From assembly GCA_020050375.1 (NCBI GenBank), contig JAGVKR010000468.1:1-8556 (forward strand): a stretch of DNA of 8,556 nt, given 5' to 3'. This DNA comes from Planctomycetales bacterium. Its GTDB lineage: Bacteria > Planctomycetota > Planctomycetia > Planctomycetales > Planctomycetaceae. The position numbers and the translations under genes are program-made. Positions 1 through 4,578 of this stretch are shown piece by piece (positions within the stretch are counted from its first letter, which is position 1; every line of letters starts with the position of its first letter). The notes under the pieces were generated by a model. That model was given only the letters and a program-made list of their open reading frames with translations. It did not search any database and was not told where the DNA came from.

Positions 1-17
1 CGACGCTCTTCCGATCT
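1..17 (+). other. Illumina TruSeq adapter remnant (non-genomic)
   Basis: The first 17 bases, CGACGCTCTTCCGATCT, equal the 3' end of the Illumina TruSeq universal adapter. The adapter abuts a reading frame that is otherwise sensible from base 18, so it is an untrimmed read end at a contig terminus and not biology. Genomic annotation should begin at base 18, and any similarity hit or ORF using bases 1-17 should be ignored. Confidence 0.97.
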
Positions 18-125
18 CTGAGCCGTCTTCCAGGTCCGCTCGGCGGCTGGACAAAGTGCCGCGACTTTCCCGCCCCGGCCGCGCGATCGTTTCGCGAGCG
101 CTGGCGCGAATTGGAATCGGAGTGA
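18..125 (+). CDS. lutB: C-terminal fragment of a LutB/LldF-type lactate-oxidation iron-sulfur protein (5' truncated by contig end)
   Basis: Reading from base 18, the frame is open for 35 codons to a TGA at 123-125. It begins [20 protein letters not shown] and continues with SFRERWREL near the end. A W-T-x-x-R-D-F-P-A-P stretch followed by S-F-R-x-R-W is, from memory, the usual C-terminal tail of the LutB/LldF/YkgF family. These are cytoplasmic proteins with ferredoxin-type 4Fe-4S clusters that act with LutA and LutC to oxidise L-lactate to pyruvate. The cluster-binding cysteines lie upstream and are missing, so the assignment rests on the tail alone. The gene is truncated by the assembly end, not by a mutation. 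No lutC-like frame follows before the tRNA. Alternative: another LUD-domain iron-sulfur protein with the same tail. Confidence 0.62.
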   Translation: MSRLPGPLGGWTKCRDFPAPAARSFRERWRELESE

Positions 126-408
126 TCGCGCGTGGTCGCCAGACTCCACACGACGACGGTGATTGAAGGAGCTCGGTATTCGCCGATTTGACCTGACAGG
201 ACGCGGCCTTAAACCTGCGGGTGAAGAGATGGCCGGAAATGTCCGGCATAGTCCGCTCCGAAGCCGGCCGAACACTGGTCAAAGGGGGGTGGCTCTGCTA
301 TTTTGCAGACGCAATTGACCGCCGGGTTTTCCGGCCGGAATGCCGCGTGAAGGGCATGGGTGATTGCTCCACGTTTTACCGGCGGCGCCTCTGCGTCGCG
401 GTGATCCC
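126..408. other. Gene-free stretch before tRNA-Lys
   Basis: I see no convincing gene in these 283 bases. A 65-codon frame starting at a GTG (221) runs into the tRNA and has no family features, so I did not call it. Two short symmetric sequences are present: a 6-bp stem with a 4-base loop at 232-247 (GCCGGA / TCCGGC), and a perfect 12-base palindrome TTCCGGCCGGAA at 329-340. Neither is followed by a T-run, so neither looks like an intrinsic terminator for the upstream gene. The promoter of the tRNA must lie here, but I could not place a pair of boxes with confidence. Confidence 0.5.
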
Positions 409-481
<73 letters not shown>

Positions 482-518
482 GTTTTTCTTTCGCCGACAG
501 CCGAACAGCCGGACCGAA

Positions 519-1922
519 TCAATCGGTCGTCTTGCTCTTCGCTTGCCCATCAACCAGGTTATCAACTACGCGGCTCAACTCTTCCAGTGGCGGGGAGCCA
601 ATCCATCGCTTGCGGATGATCCCCGTCTGGTCGATGAGGTAATACGATGGAAATACAGCGTTCCATTCGTCCGGAATGCTTCGGCCGTTCTCTCTATGCT
701 TCTTGCGAAATGATTGCCACGTCATTTCGTGTTTGATCGTGGCACGTTTCGCAGCTTCTTCATTGTCGTCACCATTCACGCCGACGAGCACGAACGGCTT
801 GCCTTCCAATCGCTTGACCAGTTCGCGTTCATGAGGAACCATCTTCATGCAGGGGCCACACCAAGTGGCCCAGAAGCAGAGCAAGACGACCTTTCCTCGA
901 AATTCAGTCACTTTCGTTTCGCGTCCGTTCAGATCGACCCCGTCGATTTCAGGGACGGGCTTGCCCAACCCACGCAACCGCAATTCCACCAATGCCCCCC
1001 TCGCATAATCGTCGAGCATTTTTTCGATACCGGCGTAAGGGTAGTCTTCGCTTCCGTCGAACTTTTTAAGAAACTGCTCGTACAGTTTTTCTGACTCGAT
1101 TTGGCGGCTCTCATTTGTCCCTTGGACAACGGACGCCAAAGCGAACGATGCCGCAACGCGAATTTTCCGATGCTGATTCCTGCCGAGAATCGTCCGCAGA
1201 TGTCTCTCGAAATCGCCTGCCCAGATCGGACTCCCATATCCCCTACCCAAATGCTCGCAGAAGTTCACAATGTTCGGGTTTTCAGGGAAATGTTTGATGA
1301 TTAGGTCAGCCGCCTCTGCGAACTGAACAGGTGCTTTCATTCCTTCGTCACCAGCCAATGAAAGTCCGCAAACGACAGTCGCCAGGAGTTTCGCCGCCTG
1401 TGGATGGTCGGGGGCGTTTTTAACCCTGTCCAGAATAATGGGCGCCATCATTCGAAGCGGGCGCTCGGAAGCGTTCGCAGAGTAGCTGAGCGCTATTTCG
1501 AGAACATCGAGGTTGGCCGACGTGGCCCGTGCGGCCAGTGCTTCGGCTGCCTTCTTGCCTTCTTCTGTTTCGGGCGAGCGACACGAAACCAATTTCAACG
1601 CGGCAAGCCCCGCCCAATTATCGGGCTGTGAATTTGCCAATGCCAGGCTGCGCTTGATAAACCCGTCCGCCTTCGCCGAGAATTCGATTCGTACCTGCTC
1701 CAGCTCAATCGGCGATTTCGCATTCCGGCGAGACTCCCCCGCTTCCAAAATCACCTTAAACCAAGCCTCACTGATCTGATCAAGCTCCAGGCTGATTTTC
1801 TCGGCAGCCTCATTCTTCTCAGACTCGCCGCAAAGAACGTCGGGTGAGAATTCAAGAAGTCCGAGCGCCGCCAGCAGACTCAAACCAAACCACAAGCGAC
1901 ACAGTTTCGTGAGTGAATGCAT
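519..1922 (-). CDS. Secreted TlpA/ResA-like thioredoxin-fold protein with long N-terminal helical region
   Basis: The 467-residue product begins with a Sec-type signal: basic start MHSLTKLCR, hydrophobic core about residues 11-25, and a probable cleavage site near C31-G-E. The C31 context (DVLC) is a poor lipobox, so a soluble periplasmic protein is more likely than a lipoprotein. Residues 35-310 look helical and contain no motif I recognise. Residues about 320-460 form a TlpA/AhpC-type thioredoxin domain: FRGKVVLLCFWATWCGPC places the redox pair at C355 and C358, and the cis-proline is P425 in VFPSYYLID. Known relatives are thiol-disulfide reductases in cytochrome c maturation or envelope redox control; the substrate here is unknown. 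The ATG is preceded by GAGAGG (1930-1935) at 7 bases, supporting this start. By hand count two lines of this gene are 45-48% GC, against 65-68% in lines from the enolase-family and acyl-CoA synthetase genes. Confidence 0.88.
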   Translation of the reverse strand: MHSLTKLCRLWFGLSLLAALGLLEFSPDVLCGESEKNEAAEKISLELDQISEAWFKVILEAGESRRNAKSPIELEQVRIEFSAKADGFIKRSLALANSQPDNWAGLAALKLVSCRSPETEEGKKAAEALAARATSANLDVLEIALSYSANASERPLRMMAPIILDRVKNAPDHPQAAKLLATVVCGLSLAGDEGMKAPVQFAEAADLIIKHFPENPNIVNFCEHLGRGYGSPIWAGDFERHLRTILGRNQHRKIRVAASFALASVVQGTNESRQIESEKLYEQFLKKFDGSEDYPYAGIEKMLDDYARGALVELRLRGLGKPVPEIDGVDLNGRETKVTEFRGKVVLLCFWATWCGPCMKMVPHERELVKRLEGKPFVLVGVNGDDNEEAAKRATIKHEMTWQSFRKKHRENGRSIPDEWNAVFPSYYLIDQTGIIRKRWIGSPPLEELSRVVDNLVDGQAKSKTTD

Positions 1923-1929
1923 CCGTCAA

Positions 1930-1935
1930 CCTCTC
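1930..1935 (-). promoter_or_regulatory. Shine-Dalgarno of the TlpA-like gene
   Basis: The minus strand reads GAGAGG, separated by 7 bases from the ATG at 1920-1922. This is one of the clearer ribosome binding sites in the window and decides the start of the thioredoxin-family gene. Confidence 0.6.
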
Positions 1936-2038
1936 GGAAGTGTGGGCAGCATTGACCGAAAATCAACGCAATGTTTTCTGTCGCAAGCAACCAGCGGGCG
2001 AACTTTCGACATTATTTGCTGCATGATCTGGTGGAAGG

Positions 2039-2452
2039 TCACAGAGCCGCAAGGGAAACAGTTTCAGCCGGGAAGAGCGTGAACATTCTCCGGTCAGCCG
2101 TCACCACCTGGCACTGCTCTCTTTCCGCTAGGGCGATGTAGAGGCAGTCGAACACTCCGATCCGTGCTTGCGAGGAGAGTTCCACGGCACGAGAGAGCAG
2201 ATGGAGATGTGAATGCAGCACGGGTGCCATCGAAAGAAGATCGGCGACTTTCGTCATCGCATCCCCTTGGGGAAGGATGTTCTTCCTTTCCGCTCGAGTC
2301 AGAGCGTGGGCGACCTCAACCGGGAGAGTGTCGGGGGCGATCAGCTCGTGGATCTGGTTGAGGAAATCGTCCCGGAGCGCAATCGCCTTTGCAGAGTCTG
2401 GCTCAAGCAAGAAGAACTTCACCGCGATATTGGCGTCGAGAACAAATTTCAT
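2039..2452 (-). CDS. vapC: VapC-family PIN-domain ribonuclease toxin (intact copy)
   Basis: This 137-residue protein is the usual size for a type II PIN toxin and consists of the domain alone. The four acidic residues expected to bind the Mg/Mn ions are visible: D6 in MKFVLDANIAVKFF, E46 in LPVEVAHAL, D102 in VFDCLYIALAE and D120 in VVTADRRMF. VapC-type toxins are cytoplasmic endoribonucleases, often cutting tRNA or rRNA; the target here cannot be read from sequence. Its ATG (2450-2452) overlaps the stop of the upstream small gene in an ATGA overlap, so translation is probably coupled, as in toxin-antitoxin operons. Nothing suggests inactivation. A truncated paralogue of the C-terminal third lies at 4194-4318 (27 of 37 residues identical by hand count). 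Confidence 0.9.
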   Translation of the reverse strand: MKFVLDANIAVKFFLLEPDSAKAIALRDDFLNQIHELIAPDTLPVEVAHALTRAERKNILPQGDAMTKVADLLSMAPVLHSHLHLLSRAVELSSQARIGVFDCLYIALAEREQCQVVTADRRMFTLFPAETVSLAAL

Positions 2453-2649
2453 GGATTGCGAGCGTCACGGATCAAATCGACAGCGACTTCCACGGTGCCG
2501 ATCCGCTGCCGCAATTCTTCCCGTGTCTGGTCCATCCGCTCGCAGGCTTTCCGAGCGATTTCCGGATCGCGGATGCCTTTCACGAGCCGTTCGACGGCTT
2601 CGTCGAGTTCTCTTTTTGCTTCCGCTGCTGTTAGGGTGTCGATGCTCAT
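2449..2649 (-). CDS. Putative antitoxin partner of the PIN toxin, family not recognised
   Basis: This 66-residue protein begins MSIDTLTAAEAKRELDEAVE and is charged and probably helical throughout. It has no obvious AbrB, ribbon-helix-helix, Phd/YefM or HTH signature, so I assign the antitoxin role from context only: it lies directly upstream of the PIN gene with a 4-base ATGA overlap. The C-terminal VEVAVDLIRDAR matches IAVDLIRESR in the second copy (4315-4512) and is the best candidate for a conserved functional segment. The frame stays open upstream to 2832, but I chose the ATG at 2647-2649. The paralogue starts at exactly this point, the shared 64-base block spans this ATG, and the longer version would read through promoter and REP-like DNA. 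No Shine-Dalgarno is visible. Confidence 0.75.
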   Translation of the reverse strand: MSIDTLTAAEAKRELDEAVERLVKGIRDPEIARKACERMDQTREELRQRIGTVEVAVDLIRDARNP

Positions 2650-2655
2650 AATGCA

Positions 2656-2684
2656 ATTTTGGAATGATTCACGCGGCGGGTCAA
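2656..2684 (-). promoter_or_regulatory. Predicted promoter of the intact toxin-antitoxin operon (leaderless)
   Basis: On the minus strand a -35-like TTGACC (2679-2684) is followed by a 17-base spacer and a -10-like CAAAAT (2656-2661). Only 6 bases separate the -10 from the antitoxin ATG, so transcription would start at or next to the ATG and give a leaderless message, in line with the missing Shine-Dalgarno. Inverted pentamers GATTC (2666-2670, + strand) and GAATC (2688-2692) bracket the -35 and are candidate operator half-sites. The same arrangement with identical spacing occurs before the second antitoxin gene, which is the main support for this call. Confidence 0.5.
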
Positions 2685-2761
2685 CAGGAATCGGAACAGG
2701 CGGTGCGGTTTTGTGGTTTCTTCGCTTTTGGAGCCGCGACGGAGTAAGCTGATCGATTCGC

Positions 2762-2785
2762 GTAGGACGGATTCCAAATCCGTCC
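2762..2785 (+). repeat. REP-like element 1 (GTAG head plus hairpin)
   Basis: GTAG at 2762-2765 leads into an inverted repeat. GGACGGATT (2765-2773) and AATCCGTCC (2777-2785) form a perfect 9-bp stem with a 3-base loop. A GTAG head next to a short hairpin is the known layout of many RAYT-associated REP elements. No T-run follows, so it is not a classical terminator. Confidence 0.6.
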
Positions 2786-2793
2786 CGGCGAAC

Positions 2794-2817
2794 GGGCGGA
2801 TTCTGAATCCCCACTAC
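2794..2817 (-). repeat. REP-like element 2 (GTAG head plus imperfect hairpin)
   Basis: On the minus strand GTAG (2817-2814) is followed by an imperfect inverted repeat. GGATT (2798-2802) pairs with AATCC (2806-2810) around a 3-base loop, with partial pairing beyond. It is inverted relative to element 1, with 8 bases between them, so the pair resembles the composite BIME arrangement of REP sequences. Confidence 0.5.
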
Positions 2818-2890
2818 GGTGCCGCTCGTCAATCACACTGGCCGCGCGTGATTTGTCTTCGTGGCTCCGGCCGACGCGACGTACGATTTC

Positions 2891-2913
2891 GTGTGGACTG
2901 AAGTCCACACTAC
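2891..2913 (-). repeat. REP-like element 3 (GTAG head plus perfect hairpin)
   Basis: The sequence GTGTGGACTGAAGTCCACAC (2891-2910) folds into an 8-bp perfect stem with a TGAA loop. Read on the minus strand it is directly preceded by GTAG (2913-2910). It shares the GTAG, GGA-T/C core and closing TCC of elements 1 and 2, and is oriented like element 2. Confidence 0.6.
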
Positions 2914-2946
2914 GAGCTTTCCCACTCGCCGAATCCTCATCCAGAC

Positions 2947-2950
2947 AGGA
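2947..2950 (+). promoter_or_regulatory. Shine-Dalgarno deciding the start of the enolase-superfamily gene
   Basis: AGGA lies 7 bases before the ATG at 2958-2960. It supports that start over the in-frame ATG at 2853, whose product would have 35 extra residues encoded by the REP-like hairpin DNA and would bury the Tat signal. Confidence 0.55.
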
Positions 2951-2957
2951 ATTCCCC

Positions 2958-4166
2958 ATGAACATGTCGCCGTCGATTTTCATTCCACGTCGGCGGATGC
3001 TGGCTGCGCTGGGACTTTCGGCCGGGGTTCCGCTGTACGAGGAGCTGGCCGCCGGCGCCGAAGCTCCTGCCGCGAGCGTAGTCGATCGCACGTCGTCGAT
3101 TCGCATCAGTCGCGTTACGCCGCATGTTTGTCGCGATCGGGTGTACGTGAAGATCGAGACGAATCACGGCGTCAGTGGGTGGGGAGAGGTCAAGGGGGTT
3201 GTTCCGAGCGTGGCTGCGGCACTCATCCGCGCGATGTTCGAGCTGCTCGACGGGCAGAACCCGACGCGGATCGAACACGTGTGGCAGACGCTTTACCGGG
3301 CCGAGCGCAACCAGCGTGGCGGGGCATTCATGCTCCACGCGATTTCCGGAATTGATATGGCCCTGTGGGACATTGCCGGCAAATTGTGGCAGGTGCCCGT
3401 CTATCGGTTGCTGGGGGGGCCGCTGCGCGATTCGGTTCGCGTCTACCCGAGCCCCAAGGCGGTCAAGATCGGGATGAGTCCCAAGCCGCAGTCGGCCAAT
3501 CCGGCGGACATCGATGCCATGGTCGCCGCCGTTCGGGTGGCCCGCGAAAAAGTCGGACGTGACGGAGCGGTGATGTTCGACGCGCACAGCGCGCTTCCGC
3601 CGGCGACGCTCATCCAGTTCGCCGCGGCGATCGAGCCGTATGAACTGCTGTTTCTCGAAGAGCCGGCCGTGCCGGGAAATATCGACGTCTTCAAGCGGAT
3701 TCGGCAGCAGGTGCGCGTGCCGCTGGCGGCGGGTGAGCGCGACCGTACGATCTGGGGAATCCTACCGTATCTGACGGAGGGAGTGCTCGACGTCATTCAA
3801 CCCGACTGCGGATTCACCGGCGGGATCAGCCAGATGAAAAAAATTGCCACGCTCGCCGAAGCCTGGACGGTTCCACTCGCGCCGCACTGCACGCAATCGT
3901 ACCTGGGGATGACCGCCAGCTTTCACGTCTCGTTTGCGATACCGCACTTTCTGATCCACGAATCGTACGATGACGAACTATTGGGCCGGATCGTCAAGCC
4001 GCACTGGACCAAATCGGCCGACGGACAGGTGTCGCTCCCCGAAGGGGTGGGCTTGTGCGTCGACATCGACGAAACGGCCCTGGCCACGATCGCCGCAGAC
4101 CCGCAGTACAAATACCACTGGCGCGGCCCGCAACATGCCCCAGACGGGAGCGTGACGGATTATTGA
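2958..4166 (+). CDS. Tat-exported enolase-superfamily enzyme (mandelate racemase/galactonate dehydratase-like)
   Basis: The 402-residue product has a Tat-type signal: twin arginines at 11-13, core MLAALGLSAGVPL, and an alanine-rich cleavage region near 32-37. The N-terminal capping domain (about 45-160) ends with AISGIDMALWDIAGK, typical of the family. The barrel domain carries metal ligands D208 (FDAHS), E234 (FLEEP) and E260 (AAGER), the D283 (QPD) and H310 (APH) pair, and E335. The D-x-H at 208-210 and the single distal histidine resemble D-galactonate dehydratase-type members of the mandelate racemase subgroup. The likely chemistry is dehydration or epimerisation of an acid sugar after proton abstraction next to a carboxylate; the substrate cannot be read. 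Periplasmic placement is unusual, since characterised relatives are mostly cytoplasmic. The gene stands alone on its strand, between two toxin-antitoxin copies facing the other way. Confidence 0.87.
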   Translation: MNMSPSIFIPRRRMLAALGLSAGVPLYEELAAGAEAPAASVVDRTSSIRISRVTPHVCRDRVYVKIETNHGVSGWGEVKGVVPSVAAALIRAMFELLDGQNPTRIEHVWQTLYRAERNQRGGAFMLHAISGIDMALWDIAGKLWQVPVYRLLGGPLRDSVRVYPSPKAVKIGMSPKPQSANPADIDAMVAAVRVAREKVGRDGAVMFDAHSALPPATLIQFAAAIEPYELLFLEEPAVPGNIDVFKRIRQQVRVPLAAGERDRTIWGILPYLTEGVLDVIQPDCGFTGGISQMKKIATLAEAWTVPLAPHCTQSYLGMTASFHVSFAIPHFLIHESYDDELLGRIVKPHWTKSADGQVSLPEGVGLCVDIDETALATIAADPQYKYHWRGPQHAPDGSVTDY

Positions 4167-4193
4167 GGCCTTCCAATGCGCTCCACAAATGTG

Positions 4194-4318
4194 TCACACA
4201 GACGCAAGGGAGACAGCTTCATCCGGGAAGAGCATGACGATTCTCTGGTCAGCCGTCACGACTTGGCACTCCTCGCGTTCCGCGAGGGCCACGTAGAGAC
4301 AGTCGAAAACAATCTCAT
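4194..4318 (-). pseudogene. Decayed vapC: PIN toxin reduced to its C-terminal third, frameshifted
   Basis: The minus strand at 4194-4310 encodes VFDCLYVALAEREECQVVTA followed by DQR...LFPDEAVSLASV and a TGA. It matches the last 37 residues of the intact PIN toxin at 27 of 37 positions. The first two acidic catalytic residues (equivalents of D6 and E46) and about 95 residues in total are missing. The original start survives as ATGAGATTG (4318-4310), still overlapping the antitoxin stop, but joins the remnant one base out of frame. Translation from it would end after 20 unrelated residues at 4256. Both edges of the deletion contain TCGAC in the intact gene, so a short-homology deletion is plausible. 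It cannot encode an active ribonuclease. Confidence 0.85.
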
Positions 4319-4512
4319 ATCTCGTCACGGGATTCGCGGATAAGATCGACCGCTATGTTCGTCAGAGGAAGACGCTTGCGGATCGCCTCGGCACGATCTT
4401 CGACACGTCGAGCGACCGCCGGATCGAGGGGCTTGCCTTTGAAGGCGTGATCGAGGACCGCTCTCAGGTCGGCGGCTTCTTCAGTCGGTGGCTTTCGCGT
4501 GTCGATGCTCAT
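4315..4512 (-). CDS. Orphan antitoxin-like protein, paralogue of the 2449-2649 gene
   Basis: The 65-residue protein begins MSIDTRKPPTEEAADLRAVL and ends with NIAVDLIRESRDEI. It shares the MSIDT start, a D-P-x-x-A-R segment and the AVDLIR-x-x-R tail with the other copy, but most other positions differ. The ATG (4510-4512) is at the same point of the shared promoter block as in the intact operon, and no Shine-Dalgarno is visible. Its toxin gene is destroyed, so if it is expressed it has no cognate partner at this locus; cross-neutralising the intact PIN toxin is possible but unproven. The frame is fully open, so it may still be selected for. It lies 66 bases downstream of the sulfatase on the same strand but appears to have its own promoter. 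Confidence 0.7.
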   Translation of the reverse strand: MSIDTRKPPTEEAADLRAVLDHAFKGKPLDPAVARRVEDRAEAIRKRLPLTNIAVDLIRESRDEI

Positions 4513-4518
4513 ACCGTA

Positions 4519-4547
4519 ATTCTGGAACGATTCCTGCGGCAGGTCAA
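4519..4547 (-). promoter_or_regulatory. Predicted promoter of the orphan antitoxin gene (leaderless)
   Basis: The minus strand has TTGACC (4542-4547), a 17-base spacer and CAGAAT (4519-4524), again 6 bases before the ATG. The surrounding 64 bases (4499-4562) align without gaps to 2636-2699 with 55 identities by hand count. The same GATTC (4529-4533) and GAATC (4551-4555) half-sites, at the same distance, bracket the -35. Confidence 0.5.
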
Positions 4548-4578
4548 CACGAATCGGAACAGTTGACGTGATTTCCAG

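Larger units (their letters stand above)
2650..2957. other. Intergenic region between divergent antitoxin and enolase-superfamily genes
   Basis: These 308 bases hold the toxin-antitoxin promoter at the left, three GTAG-headed hairpins (2762-2785, 2794-2817, 2891-2913), and the Shine-Dalgarno of the rightward gene at the right. Frames that run through it (for example the upstream extensions of both flanking genes) have no protein-like features. I could not identify a clear promoter for the rightward gene. Confidence 0.6.

Noticed and set aside
188..216. TTGACC-based promoter for the tRNA at 188
   Set aside because: No -10 box of reasonable quality lies at 16-18 bases, and the site is almost 200 bases from the tRNA.
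2650..2832. Upstream extension of the first antitoxin to 127 residues
   Set aside because: It would read through the predicted promoter and two REP-like hairpins. The paralogue starts at the equivalent of the ATG at 2647-2649.
2853..2957. Upstream extension of the enolase-superfamily gene to the ATG at 2853
   Set aside because: The extra 35 residues are encoded by the REP-like hairpin region. The start at 2958 has an AGGA at good spacing and puts the twin-arginine signal at the N-terminus.
2681..3106. 141-codon frame on the - strand across the intergenic region and the start of the enolase-family gene
   Set aside because: It crosses the promoter and hairpins and overlaps the Tat signal region in antisense; no protein-like features.
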